Assembly: GCA_919902515.1 (NCBI GenBank)
Contig: CAKKRD010000014.1
Location: 1-64,000, forward strand
DNA from: Nitrosomonadaceae bacterium
Lineage (GTDB): Bacteria > Pseudomonadota > Gammaproteobacteria > Burkholderiales > Nitrosomonadaceae
DNA: 64,000 nucleotides
Reading direction: 5' to 3'
Positions 49,966-60,280 of this stretch are shown in pieces. The position numbers were made by a program, and so were the translations under genes. The first letter of the stretch is position 1. Each line of letters begins with the position of its first letter. Under the pieces are notes generated by a model, which saw only the letters and a program-made list of their open reading frames with translations, ran no database searches and was not told the DNA's origin.

Positions 49966-51150
49966 CTAGTCTGGCAGTGCCGGAGTGATCTGCAGAGCGA
50001 TGAATTGTGTAAATTGCCGGCTGCTGAAGTTATTGTCGGATACGAGTATCAACGTCGCTTTGCCCTCAAACTCCGGGCCGAAAGTGATCCCTTCAATATT
50101 GTCGAGTGCCAGAGTTGACCCATCGTCTTGTTTCAGCTCGGACAGATCAAGCAGCAGAGTCTTGGTCACAGCCTTGAAGTTTTGACCGGCTATCGATTCA
50201 AGACCGGAGATATCGGTGGCATTTCTTGCATCGACGTAAAACAGGCGGATGGTTTTGCCGGTAACCGGCGAGCCGGGCGTCTGGGCACCGAGTGCATAGG
50301 AGCGTTCGACAGTGATGAACTGGCGATCACCGACGGCAAGCATGTCCGTCAGCCCGTTGGTAGCATACAGGCCCGGTACAATTGGCGCGACGGCAACCTG
50401 CTCTACCTTATATACATACTCGGCTCCGGGCAACCCGGTGGCAATGTCGAAGGACAGGATGCGCGCGCGCGATCCATTGCCCACAGCGGCTGGCGGGCTG
50501 TCCTGTGCCAAGCCGTTTTCAGTGGCGGTGTACAACGTGTTGCCATCTTTCGAGATGGCCAGGCTTTCGAAAGCCAGGTTGTCATGAATGCCTTTGTCAT
50601 CTGATCTGAGTCCGTGTGTGGAGCCCGATGGATGATAGTAATCGGGCACGGCGAAGTCGCGTACATGGCTGCCGTCGAGGTTCATCTCACGCACGGTGGG
50701 ATTCCGGTACCCGGCACGGCTGCGCCGGCCTTCATTGCTCCAGTAAATCCTGTTGCGAGAGGGATCAAAGCGCAGCCCTTCGGGGTCCACCGTGTTTCTC
50801 TCAAAGGCGCCGCCACCCGGCTGCTGGATGATCGTAACCGCGTTAAAGCTCACACCGGCATAACCAGGGTTAGATGACCGTTGAAACTTTGCGAGATCCA
50901 GGCTCAATTCATAAAAGCGCGCCGGGTTGATGATGCTGCGGTCATCGCTGATGGCGAAGTACCGGCCGCTATTTGCGCTGTAATCCAGGGAAGAAAGACC
51001 GCCCACAACTGTGCCGCCGAAAGTTGTGCCGCTGGGCACAATCTGCTGGCCCAGATAACTCAGGACGAAGCCGCCTGCGTGAACTGGCAAGGCCAATGAG
51101 CAGACGGCAACAACGATGACGCAAATTTTGCGAACGGAATTCAATAGCAA
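49966..51150 (-). CDS. exported phytase-like (esterase-like) beta-propeller protein
   Basis: Signal peptide; GGLSSLDYSANSGRYFAISDDRS, DPEGLRFDPSRNRIYWSNEG, LDNIEGITFGP. Confidence 0.82.
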   Translation of the reverse strand: MLLNSVRKICVIVVAVCSLALPVHAGGFVLSYLGQQIVPSGTTFGGTVVGGLSSLDYSANSGRYFAISDDRSIINPARFYELSLDLAKFQRSSNPGYAGVSFNAVTIIQQPGGGAFERNTVDPEGLRFDPSRNRIYWSNEGRRSRAGYRNPTVREMNLDGSHVRDFAVPDYYHPSGSTHGLRSDDKGIHDNLAFESLAISKDGNTLYTATENGLAQDSPPAAVGNGSRARILSFDIATGLPGAEYVYKVEQVAVAPIVPGLYATNGLTDMLAVGDRQFITVERSYALGAQTPGSPVTGKTIRLFYVDARNATDISGLESIAGQNFKAVTKTLLLDLSELKQDDGSTLALDNIEGITFGPEFEGKATLILVSDNNFSSRQFTQFIALQITPALPD

Positions 51151-51226
51151 ACTTCTTGCTCCAAAAATGGTGCTGGTTCAGGTCAGGTTATAATCGATTC
51201 TTTCACATGCAATCTCAGGAGTTACT

Positions 51227-52000
51227 TTGTTTAAACTCGTTGGCGCCCTGATAGGGTATTACTTCCTCGGAATTTCCGGGGCATTTATTGGTTATTTCCT
51301 GGGAAGTATTGTTGACCGTTATAGCGCTTACGGCATGGGCGGCGTTAACCCGCTCAGCAGAGGTCAGCGCCAGACAGTTTTTCTTGAAACTGTTTTTATT
51401 TTAATGGGGAAACTGGCTAAAGCAGATGGTCATATATCGAAAGATGAGATTGAGCATGTCGAACAGTTTATTCAACAACTTGGCATGTCTGCTGAGCATA
51501 GACAACAAGCAATTGTTCTTTTTGAACGAGGAACCACCCCAGACTTTGATTTTGAGCCGAACTTAAGGAGGTTTATGGCCATTTGTGGCCATACGCATAG
51601 CTTGAAACAAATATTGCTGGTCTATCTCATTGTTATGGCCTTGTCTGATGGACGCATTGATTCGGCTGAAGAGCGCTTGCTGATAGATATTGCCCGTCAT
51701 CTTGGTTATGACCAGGCTGCATTCCAGCATATGCTGGATATGGTTTTAAACCAGTCGCACTTTGCTGGCGGTCAAACGACCTCTGCCACCGCTTTGGAGG
51801 ATGCTTATAAAGCGTTAGGCGTGAGTAAGGAAAGTAGCGACCAGGAAGTCAAACGGGCTTATCGCAAGTTAATCAGCCAATATCACCCTGACAAGTTAAT
51901 GGGCCAAGGTGTTCCAGAAGACATGATTGCTGTAGCCACCAAGCAAGCACAGGAAGTGCAGGTCGCTTATGATTTGATTGAAAAAAGTCGAAAACAATAA
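51227..52000 (+). CDS. djlA: DjlA-type co-chaperone (TerB-like domain + C-terminal J domain)
   Basis: Gly-rich TM start; ALGVSKESSDQEVKRAYRKLISQYHPDKL (HPD). TTG start. Confidence 0.88.
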   Translation: MFKLVGALIGYYFLGISGAFIGYFLGSIVDRYSAYGMGGVNPLSRGQRQTVFLETVFILMGKLAKADGHISKDEIEHVEQFIQQLGMSAEHRQQAIVLFERGTTPDFDFEPNLRRFMAICGHTHSLKQILLVYLIVMALSDGRIDSAEERLLIDIARHLGYDQAAFQHMLDMVLNQSHFAGGQTTSATALEDAYKALGVSKESSDQEVKRAYRKLISQYHPDKLMGQGVPEDMIAVATKQAQEVQVAYDLIEKSRKQ

Positions 52001-52192
52001 CCGCTGTCAGACGCCCTGTTTGTGCAGGTATGTGATCTTCTAAACCAGAATTTGGGATTGGGTTAAGCAGTAACCGCCGTCCGCTAACGGCCGCGAATCG
52101 CCTTATGGCCGACGGTTTCAGTTCGACACTGAGCAGACCTCAAAACAAATGCTCAACTCAGTAAAATCTTCGCCACCATCGTTGGTAGCAGC

Positions 52193-52408
52193 TTAATCAC
52201 GTTTTGCCCCGTCGTTTCTGACGGCCTCTTCACAGTCTTTAATGTCCTCACTTATTGCAGAAGGCAAATTGCTGCAATCTTGCATAACTTGTTTTTGAGT
52301 CTCGGCATCAGTAACTTTCAAAAAATATTCAGTAGCTATGATCTTTAATTTAAACGCTCCCAAAATGAGAATTGCTATAAGCCCAAATGCAAGAATCTTT
52401 GCTTTCAT
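52193..52408 (-). CDS. small exported or membrane hypothetical protein
   Basis: MKAKILAFGLIAILILGAFKLK hydrophobic N-terminus; AT-rich. Confidence 0.55.
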   Translation of the reverse strand: MKAKILAFGLIAILILGAFKLKIIATEYFLKVTDAETQKQVMQDCSNLPSAISEDIKDCEEAVRNDGAKRD

Positions 52409-52440
52409 ATCTTCATTCCTAATCAAATCAATTTTTCATC

Positions 52441-52453
52441 AGCGGTTCCCTAA
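52441..52453. repeat. solo end of the 10258-10537 TIR family
   Basis: agcggttccctaa, identical to 10525-10537. Confidence 0.5.
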
Positions 52454-52582
52454 TCGAGCATAGGGGATCACGCATGCGCTATTTGCACTATAACATGAGG
52501 TTTTATGACTGCGGGGTCTCGACCTGTCACGCCTGCGTAAATGGCGGCTTTGGAGCTGAAGCTCAACCGTTCCCTCCTGGCG

Positions 52583-53395
52583 CTAACTCGGTGCCGGCAA
52601 GCGGCCGAGCAGCCGGAGAGCGAGCAAGACAGTAAGCGGGATATAAATGAGCAGCCCCGTCATTCCTTGCAGAGATTCGCCGATCCAGAAAGTCACGGCG
52701 AGATTGAAGATCAGTACACCATAATAGAGCCCGCAACCAAGCAGCACGTGTCCAGTCACCGATTCGGCAGGAGGGAGGTGGGTCTGGGAAAGCTTGCGAT
52801 CCAGGGGGAGATAGGCCAGCAGCGCGAGCAGGCTGACGGTGGCCCAGCCGATATAATTGGCCACTGGCACACCATAATGGATGCCAGGATCGGGATAGTA
52901 GTAAATCTTGCCAAGAAACCAGCGATCGCCAAGGAGCGTGACTGGATCGATGATGATATCGATAAACGTAAAAAAGAGGGTCGTGAGCAGCACGAGGGGC
53001 CAGCCCGTTCTCGCGGCGAGAGGGAACTGCATGCGGATGATACTGACGCCGGAACGGGTGCCAGTTGCGGGCAGCAGAAAGGCAAGGGCCATGCAATAAC
53101 TCGCAAACAGAAGAAACACGAACGAGAGGGAATCCATGAAAGGGATGTCTGCGATATACAATTCCTGGCCGACCGTCGAACCAGTGTAGAAGTACCAACC
53201 GAAAGGAATACCGATGCGAGTGGAAGAGAACTCGCACACAAATGCCACGATCCAGGTGATGGCCATGAAGTATCCCGTCCGCCGCCAGCCGACCAGGCGG
53301 CTCGCTATGAACAGGAAGACGGCGAGAAACACAAAAACATAGGGGCGGAGGACAGCCGTCTTGAGCAGGAGGTCGAAGAATTCCATTGGTTCCAA
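52583..53395 (-). CDS. carotenoid biosynthesis protein (CruF-type membrane protein)
   Basis: FVCEFSSTRIGIPFGWYFYTG, IDIIIDPVTLLGDRWFLGKIYYYPDPGIHYGVPVANYIGW. Confidence 0.85.
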   Translation of the reverse strand: MEPMEFFDLLLKTAVLRPYVFVFLAVFLFIASRLVGWRRTGYFMAITWIVAFVCEFSSTRIGIPFGWYFYTGSTVGQELYIADIPFMDSLSFVFLLFASYCMALAFLLPATGTRSGVSIIRMQFPLAARTGWPLVLLTTLFFTFIDIIIDPVTLLGDRWFLGKIYYYPDPGIHYGVPVANYIGWATVSLLALLAYLPLDRKLSQTHLPPAESVTGHVLLGCGLYYGVLIFNLAVTFWIGESLQGMTGLLIYIPLTVLLALRLLGRLPAPS

Positions 53396-53494
53396 GTGCG
53401 CGACTATATGAGAGAGTTCTACAGGTAAATCACTTTAGCATAAACCTGAACCAATAAAATATCAGCGAATCAAATTACTCTGAAATTCCTCTAC

Positions 53495-55900
53495 TCAAGT
53501 AAACCTCCTCAAGGCAGCACAGGCTAAACCGTAGATCAGTACTGCCAGCAGGATCACCACGGAAAACCCCAGATGAATCGCCAGCAAGGTGGCGAGGACG
53601 GCCCCCACCACTGAGGCGCAACCGTTGATCGCCCATGCCCAGGGAATGGTGTCCTGGCCCGTGCCCGCCAGCCGCATCATGCCAGTAGGGAAAGGTATTC
53701 CCATGCACACCGCCAGCGGCGCGATCAGTACCACGGAAATAACTATTTTTGCTGCATCAGGTAAATGGATCAGCGCCTGAAACAGGTCCGGCAGGATCGC
53801 GAGATAGAGCAGCGATATAGCGCCCATCACCATTACCGCTTGGGTGACATGCCTGCTGCCCGCCTCCTGCCAGCGTCCGGCAAGCCAACTGCCCACGGCA
53901 GCAAATACCAGGAATGCGCACAATACGGTCGCCACGGCATACAAGGGGTGAGCCAGAAACAGCACGAATTTCTGGATGAAAGCGATTTCCATGAACATGA
54001 AGGCCAGACCGATGGCAAGAAAGTACAGAGCCACCTGCGCGCTGGGCAAGGTACGCCGGCAACGCGACACGGCCAGCGGCGCCAGGATCAGCAGAACGCT
54101 TGCCGCAAATGCCTGCAGCAGCGTCGCCACCAGCAGCGGATAGCTCCAGTCGAGCAGCGGCATACCGCCCTGTTTGCGCAAGGTGAACAATTCTGCGGCT
54201 GCGTTCCATTTAAAGAAACGGAAAAAATGCGGCCGATCGTCAGTTGCCGGCTCGATGTAAAACTTGTAGCGATCGAGGAAGGTCTGCCGTTGCGGGCTCA
54301 GCAGGGCAACAGCGCCTTCGAAGAAATAGGACTGCTGCAGCAGGTTGTAACGGTTCGCTTCATCAGCGCGCATCCCTGGGTAATAAGCCAGGTCGAAAGA
54401 GCGCATACGGCTGAACTCCTTGATCGCCGCAATTTCCTGGGCCGTGAAATCGCTGTTCTTCACCAGTAGGGTGACGGTCTTCCAGCCGCGTATCATCGCC
54501 AGCCGGGCAGCAGGGTTGGGCACGCCGTCTCGTTCCAGAGCGGACACCGCGGTGGCAAACAGTTTCAGCGCATCGCGCGGCGGCAGGGTGAGCCAACGGG
54601 TGACGGCCAGGATCCCGCCCGGCGTGAGGCGGTTCAGGTAGGTCTGCAGCGCTTCCACCGTGTAGAGATAGCTCTCACTCAGGCCGTAGAGCCCGGCCGA
54701 GGCAATGCCGAATGAATCCAGCAGCGCCACCTGGATCAGGTCATAGCGTTCCTGGCTGGTGTTGACGAAGCCGCGCGCTTCGGCTGCGTGCACCTGCACC
54801 CTGGGCTGGCCGTAAAGATCGCCGGCAAAATCATGAAAACGTTGCCGGACCAGATCGATGATGTTGCGATCGAGCTCCACCGCATCAATCTCGCGGGCGC
54901 CGTGGTAAAGCGCCTGCAATACATCGCTGCCGGCCCCCGCACCCAGCACCACGACACGCGGACGTTCCAGCAGATGATAGGGCAGCGCCGAGGTGAGCTG
55001 GTCGAGATAGGCCAGCGGCGCGAGCTTGCCGTCAAAGCGCGTCAGCACCGCCGGGCCGTCTCCGTCCACGAACACCCCCAACTGCGGCGGCGGTTCGTCC
55101 GTGGCGTTGAGGCTCATCCCCGGCGCATGACGGAAAGGGATACGGGTGCTTTCCACCACCGTGATCTGCCCCAACGGACTGGAGCGTTCCTCGATCACCC
55201 GAGTTCCGGAAATGTTCAGGGTTTGGCTCAGATCCTTGTAGACGGAAGGATGCACTTGCAGCCAAGCGCCGGGTAGCGCCACAGCCACCAGTAAAGCCAG
55301 TCCGAGAAGCACTCCCATTAGCCATTTTGGCCGTATCTTCAGTTCGATGCTGGCAATCGCGGCAGCCAGCAGGGCCAATGCGGTGAGGACGACCAGCACC
55401 ATCGGGGGCGGCACGAGAAACAGCACGCCGATCACGCCCAGGCTGCCTGCCCCTGCGCCCAGAATGTCGATAGCATAGATGCGCCCTGCTTCCCTGCCGA
55501 AGTACCAAAAGACCAGGCCGATGCCCAGCCCGCCGCAAAAGAACGGCAACATCATCAGCAGATAAACGGCGAGCAGTTTGGCTAATTGGGTTTTGTCCCA
55601 CAGCAGTTCGAGTGGATTGAAAGGGACCTGTTGCGCCAGCATGAATGCCACGGGCATCAGAAAAGCCAGCCCCGTGGCGGCCATGACGTACACCAGGCCG
55701 AAGTACGGAGCAATTTTTTCCTTCAGCAAGGTCAGCGCCGTGCCGCTCGCCCCATAGCCCAGCATCGCCGCGCTGATGATCATGTAGGCGAAGTGATGCC
55801 ACAGCACGATGCTGAACAAGCGCGTCAGCAGCACCTCATACGCCAATACACAGGCAGAGAGCAGCCCGATGGCAATGAATGGCGGGCGCGGCACAACCAT
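53495..55900 (-). CDS. polytopic membrane protein with spermidine-synthase-like methyltransferase domain
   Basis: Multi-TM N and C regions; central VVVLGAGAGSDVLQALYHGAREIDAVELDRNIIDLV. Confidence 0.85.
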   Translation of the reverse strand: MVVPRPPFIAIGLLSACVLAYEVLLTRLFSIVLWHHFAYMIISAAMLGYGASGTALTLLKEKIAPYFGLVYVMAATGLAFLMPVAFMLAQQVPFNPLELLWDKTQLAKLLAVYLLMMLPFFCGGLGIGLVFWYFGREAGRIYAIDILGAGAGSLGVIGVLFLVPPPMVLVVLTALALLAAAIASIELKIRPKWLMGVLLGLALLVAVALPGAWLQVHPSVYKDLSQTLNISGTRVIEERSSPLGQITVVESTRIPFRHAPGMSLNATDEPPPQLGVFVDGDGPAVLTRFDGKLAPLAYLDQLTSALPYHLLERPRVVVLGAGAGSDVLQALYHGAREIDAVELDRNIIDLVRQRFHDFAGDLYGQPRVQVHAAEARGFVNTSQERYDLIQVALLDSFGIASAGLYGLSESYLYTVEALQTYLNRLTPGGILAVTRWLTLPPRDALKLFATAVSALERDGVPNPAARLAMIRGWKTVTLLVKNSDFTAQEIAAIKEFSRMRSFDLAYYPGMRADEANRYNLLQQSYFFEGAVALLSPQRQTFLDRYKFYIEPATDDRPHFFRFFKWNAAAELFTLRKQGGMPLLDWSYPLLVATLLQAFAASVLLILAPLAVSRCRRTLPSAQVALYFLAIGLAFMFMEIAFIQKFVLFLAHPLYAVATVLCAFLVFAAVGSWLAGRWQEAGSRHVTQAVMVMGAISLLYLAILPDLFQALIHLPDAAKIVISVVLIAPLAVCMGIPFPTGMMRLAGTGQDTIPWAWAINGCASVVGAVLATLLAIHLGFSVVILLAVLIYGLACAALRRFT

Positions 55901-55902
55901 GA

Positions 55903-56628
55903 TTAATGTCCGCCGGTAAGCGGCACAAAACTCACAGGCACAATCTGGCGGCTGGTCACCGAACCATCTGCCTGTTTCTCTACCAGCATTAAATACTGGG
56001 TCATGAAATGCGCACCGAGCGGGATCACCATGCGGCCACCCGGTTTTAGTTGCTTGAGCAGAGGTGGCGGCACATGGCTGGCAGCAGCCGTCACGATGAT
56101 GGCGTCAAACGGCGCCGCTTCCGGCCAACCGTAGTAGCCGTCGCCCAATCTCACTTCCACATTGCCGTAGCCAAGAGATTTGAGCCGCTCGGCCGCCTCT
56201 TCTCCCAGCGGTTCGATGATTTCGATGCTGTAAACCGATTTGACTATTTCTGCCAGAACAGCCGCCTGGTAGCCCGAGCCAGTGCCGATTTCAAGTACCT
56301 TGTCGCCTTCCTTGAGCTGCAGCAGGTCAGTCATCAGTGCGACGATGAGCGGCTGTGAAATCGTCTGCCCATGGCCGATGGGGAGAGGGCGATTGAGATA
56401 GGCAAGCACAGCCATCCAGGCAGGCAGAAAACGATGACGTTCCACTTTCTTCATCGCCACTATGACATCAGGACGGAGAGTGGCACTGCCGCTGTAGGGG
56501 GCCGCGGCGGCGACATCGGCCAGCACCTCCTCAACCATATTTTGGCGCAACATGTCGAACCCCCCGCCTTGTGACGGGAAGACACAACAGAAATAAAGGA
56601 ATGCACCTAAGGCGAAGTGGCGTTTCAT
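55903..56628 (-). CDS. protein-L-isoaspartate O-methyltransferase family protein with predicted signal peptide
   Basis: [36 protein letters not shown]-term [21 protein letters not shown]. Confidence 0.88.
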   Translation of the reverse strand: MKRHFALGAFLYFCCVFPSQGGGFDMLRQNMVEEVLADVAAAAPYSGSATLRPDVIVAMKKVERHRFLPAWMAVLAYLNRPLPIGHGQTISQPLIVALMTDLLQLKEGDKVLEIGTGSGYQAAVLAEIVKSVYSIEIIEPLGEEAAERLKSLGYGNVEVRLGDGYYGWPEAAPFDAIIVTAAASHVPPPLLKQLKPGGRMVIPLGAHFMTQYLMLVEKQADGSVTSRQIVPVSFVPLTGGH

Positions 56629-56786
56629 GATTTCATTAAAGCAGATTCCCGACACAGGTGCTGGCCAGAACCATATTTTGCCATCAAACGGTGGTTGCAT
56701 ATTCACTTCGACTTGCTGACCGCATATCGACACCGGGCGTCAGGCTGAAGTCCGGCCTACCGCTTCTGGCGGAGTTTTAGCGTAAA

Positions 56787-57767
56787 TCAGGATTCGTCTT
56801 GTGAGGAGCTCATGGGATAGCTTCTGATTAGCTCGTCACTCACTCGCGGGAGTTCTTCTGGCGGCAGGCCATCGCATCCCCCTGCAATTCTCCGGCCGCC
56901 GCCGCCGAAGCGCCGGCAGAATGCAGCCGCACTGATTCCGGCAATCTGAGGGACGCGCAGACTCAAGCTGAAACTCGCATCGGCGTACGGCACCAGCACG
57001 GCGTGGGCGCGTTTCCAGTCGGAGGTGGCGAGATGGTTGGCGAAGCTGCCGATTACGCGCCTGGCCCATGCTGCATCAGGCAACTGGTGCAATGTCACGC
57101 CAGCGGTGTCGATCTCCGGCGCGCAAGCGAGCGCCTGCACCATATCCGCAGTGCGGGCCGCGCGGATGCGCGCGAGCACCGGCTCCTGCTCGATGAATTG
57201 CTGCGCATCTTCGTAAGGCGCGAGCGTTCGGTAGAGTTCCGCTGGCGAGCAAACGAGATCGCTTTCAGAACCGCCATAGGCGTTGTAATTCAGGCATTCG
57301 CCCAAATCGCGCCAGGCCGCCACGGTGGCTGCGGGGACGGACAATGTGCTCGCGAGCCGGGCTGCGGCTGCCAGCAGATTGTCGCCGAAAGCCGCTACCA
57401 CCGCCCAGCTGCGATAGCGGCCTCCAAGCAAGCGATCCACGATGATGCTGGTGCAGACCGCAGACGAGACATCGATCTCGATCTGAAGCAGCGGGTGCTG
57501 CGGCAGCGGGCTGCTTGCGTGGTGATGATCGAAATAGCGTACCTGCACGCCTGCCTGCAGCAGCGCCAGCAGCGCGCCGCGATTCCGATCTAGCGGAATA
57601 TCCAGCACGGTAACGTCATCGCCGGGCGCGGCGATCAGGCGCTGCAACAGCGCAGTGTCGCGTTTGACGCCGGTTACCAGCACGGCATCGCGGGGCTGCG
57701 CCAGGCGCAGTTGGTGCAGGGCACAGATGCCGTCGGCATCGCCGTTGAAGACATCGAAAAAAGTCAT
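56787..57767 (-). CDS. DHH-superfamily phosphoesterase
   Basis: FFDVFNGDADGICALHQL, RYFDHHHASSP, FGGGGRRIAGGC. Confidence 0.88.
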   Translation of the reverse strand: MTFFDVFNGDADGICALHQLRLAQPRDAVLVTGVKRDTALLQRLIAAPGDDVTVLDIPLDRNRGALLALLQAGVQVRYFDHHHASSPLPQHPLLQIEIDVSSAVCTSIIVDRLLGGRYRSWAVVAAFGDNLLAAAARLASTLSVPAATVAAWRDLGECLNYNAYGGSESDLVCSPAELYRTLAPYEDAQQFIEQEPVLARIRAARTADMVQALACAPEIDTAGVTLHQLPDAAWARRVIGSFANHLATSDWKRAHAVLVPYADASFSLSLRVPQIAGISAAAFCRRFGGGGRRIAGGCDGLPPEELPRVSDELIRSYPMSSSQDES

Positions 57768-59371
57768 GGCGCCTTTTTTGCCTGTAAGGCATTGCTCACC
57801 CGTTGCCGCAGCTCGCTGGCCGGTTCTCGCTCGGTGTCGAAAACGATTGCAAAGGCACGCTCGTCAGCTTTCAGCGGCTCCTGCGTCGCGAGCTGGTGTG
57901 CGAGCACCTCGAGTGTCGCTTCGGAGGCATCCCTACCCGCGTGCTCGCGCTGCAGCAGGCGTCTGCGGAGCTCCTCATCTTTGGCTAGACAACTTACTAT
58001 GACGAAAGGAACATCCCGTTCTGCCGCGAGTCGGCGCAGACTGTCTCGTTGCCAGCGCCGCAGAAAAGTCGCATCGACGATAGCTACACAACCCGCATCG
58101 AGGATGAGGCCAGCCATGCGTCGCAATTCCGCATACGTGGCTTGCGTCGCTGCTGCGACATAGATACCGCCGTCTACACCCGAACCGCTTTTCGCCTGCG
58201 GCGCGATGTGCTGCAACCGTTTGCGTTCGATATCCGAGCGCACCCGGACGGCACCTAATTCCTGCAGCAGCAATTGCGTCACGGTGGTCTTGCCCGAACC
58301 CGATAACCCATGCGTGATGACCAACCCAGGTCTCGTCGGTACGGTAACCTTGCTTGCATAACCGGCGTAGGCCGCATAGGTGTCGAGCGCCAGCTTTCTG
58401 TCCTCCACGCTCAGATGCGATTGGAAAGCGCGGATGCGCGCCACCTTTGCCCGCACCATGGCGCGGTAGATTTGATAATAGCGCAGCAGGCGCAGGCCCG
58501 CATAATCGCCGGTCTCCTGCAGATAGGCATTGAGGAAGCGCCAGGCGAAATCCGGCCGGACGTGTTCGTCCAGGTCCATGACGAGGAAGGCGATCTCGTT
58601 GATGACGTCGATCCAGCGCAGATTGGGATTGAATTCGATACAGTCGAAGACCTGGATTTCTCCATCCACCAGCGCGATATTGCCAAGATGCAGGTCACCG
58701 TGGCACTCGCGGATGAAGCGCTGTTCGTGCCGCTGCGCGAACATTGGCAGCAGCGTTGCATGCTGCGCGAGACTCCATGCCTCAATCAGCGCCAGGGAAT
58801 CGCATTCAGCGGGGGTAGCGAGCAGGCTGCGAATCTGCACGAAATTCTGACGCATTGCCGACTCGATGCTGGATGCACTACCGTAACCCTGATCGGGTCG
58901 CGCAGATTCAATGCGCTGATGGAAGGCGGCGACGGTGGCCGCAATCGCATCGACATGTTCGACAGTCAGCGCGCCGCGCGCGAGGACGCGATCCAGCAGT
59001 CCTTCCTGCGCGAACTGGTGCATTTTTACCGCAAATTCAAACGCACCCGATTCAGCGCCAAGCTTCGGTTTTTGTGGCATGCCGCCAATCGGGATGACAT
59101 CCAAATAAAGCCGGGGCGCGAGCCTGCGATTTAGCCGCAGTTCCTCCTCGCAGAAAAAATGCCGCAGTTGCGGTGTCGTGAAATCAAGGAAGCCCAGGTT
59201 GACCGCCTTCTTGATCTTGTAGGCGTAAGGTCCAGTGAGCAGCACAAAGGAGATGTGGGTTTCGATCAACGCTATTCTGTCGACGGCGTGCGGATAGCAT
59301 GCCGGATCGAGTAATGCGTGGATGAGAGTCTCCTGTTCACACGCCGGAGTGGGAATGGCCTGGATATTCAT
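57764..59371 (-). CDS. APH-like phosphotransferase fused to P-loop kinase
   Basis: RECHGDLHLGNIALVDGEIQVFDCIEFNP (APH-like) and LVITHGLSGSGKTTVTQLLLQELG (Walker A). Confidence 0.9.
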   Translation of the reverse strand: MNIQAIPTPACEQETLIHALLDPACYPHAVDRIALIETHISFVLLTGPYAYKIKKAVNLGFLDFTTPQLRHFFCEEELRLNRRLAPRLYLDVIPIGGMPQKPKLGAESGAFEFAVKMHQFAQEGLLDRVLARGALTVEHVDAIAATVAAFHQRIESARPDQGYGSASSIESAMRQNFVQIRSLLATPAECDSLALIEAWSLAQHATLLPMFAQRHEQRFIRECHGDLHLGNIALVDGEIQVFDCIEFNPNLRWIDVINEIAFLVMDLDEHVRPDFAWRFLNAYLQETGDYAGLRLLRYYQIYRAMVRAKVARIRAFQSHLSVEDRKLALDTYAAYAGYASKVTVPTRPGLVITHGLSGSGKTTVTQLLLQELGAVRVRSDIERKRLQHIAPQAKSGSGVDGGIYVAAATQATYAELRRMAGLILDAGCVAIVDATFLRRWQRDSLRRLAAERDVPFVIVSCLAKDEELRRRLLQREHAGRDASEATLEVLAHQLATQEPLKADERAFAIVFDTEREPASELRQRVSNALQAKKAP

Positions 59372-59710
59372 GCGAAAGATTGATCAGCCGATTGCGGGCT
59401 GCAGTGGACTGCGCAGTCTCCGTCAATGGATAGGAATTTCAATGCTACATTCCGATCTAGCATGGGCGGCTTCTATCCTTCATTAGATTCGAGCGTCAAG
59501 GTCCTGCCGGTATTGCAGGATGCAGCGCCGACCATCTGATCATACGGGCAATAACGGCTAACATTTCGTTTGTAGGACAGATCCGCCAAACATTCAAGGC
59601 TAATCATGCCGACAATAACGGCGATCCCGGCCAGTGATGCCCCGCCGATTGATCCGTCAGGATAGGCATGGTGTCTGGCCTGTCACCACCGGTCTGCGCT
59701 GCATCCATTG

Positions 59711-59743
59711 CTTGACCGGAAAACCCCGTGGGTTCTACTATGG
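59711..59743. repeat. hairpin-containing intergenic motif, copy 1
   Basis: cttgaccggaaaaccccgtgggttctactatgg; partner at 60757-60791. Confidence 0.55.
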
Positions 59744-59786
59744 TGCGATCGGGATTGATGGCGGCATTCAAACTTGAAGCTGTGAA

Positions 59787-60197
59787 ATGAAAAGTTACTT
59801 ACTGTTACCCTTGGCTTTATTATTTCTGGCGACCTCTGCGCTGGCTGCAGACCCGGCTCCAGTTAAAGTGGCTGGAGCCAGCACCGTCGGCACCGTTACC
59901 GCCAAGATGCTGTTGGATAAAGGATTCATTTTCATCGATGTGCGCCGGGCGGAGGATTTCAACAATGGACATATACCGGGTGCCAGCCATCTGGCTGTCA
60001 ACAGTGAGAATTTCACCGAGGAGAATTTGAGCGCCATTGTAAAAAAAGACCAGGCGGTGATTTTTTACTGCAATGGCGTCAACTGCAAGGGGAGTTCAAT
60101 TGCCAGCGAGAAAGCCGTGGCATGGGGATGGAGCAAAGTGCTTTATTACCGGGAAGGTTGGCCGCAGTGGAAAGAAGCCGGCTTGGTGGTTGAGTGA
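59787..60197 (+). CDS. periplasmic rhodanese-like protein
   Basis: Signal peptide MKSYLLLPLALLFLATSALA; FIDVRRAEDFNNGHIPGASHL; active-site region FYCNGVNCKGS. Confidence 0.92.
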   Translation: MKSYLLLPLALLFLATSALAADPAPVKVAGASTVGTVTAKMLLDKGFIFIDVRRAEDFNNGHIPGASHLAVNSENFTEENLSAIVKKDQAVIFYCNGVNCKGSSIASEKAVAWGWSKVLYYREGWPQWKEAGLVVE

Positions 60198-60280
60198 CAG
60201 TAGCCATACCTGGGACAGGATTGATGCCGCACTGTTACGGGCGACTGGATTTGAACGTTGGTGTTGTACGGGAGATTAAC

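Noticed and set aside
52541-53428. 295-aa plus-strand ORF opposite the carotenoid-type gene
   Set aside because: Low-complexity charged translation antisense to a convincing membrane protein; treated as spurious frame-opening from GC-rich coding DNA.
58310-59134. 274-aa plus-strand ORF opposite the APH/kinase gene
   Set aside because: Antisense to a well-supported protein with Walker A and APH motifs.
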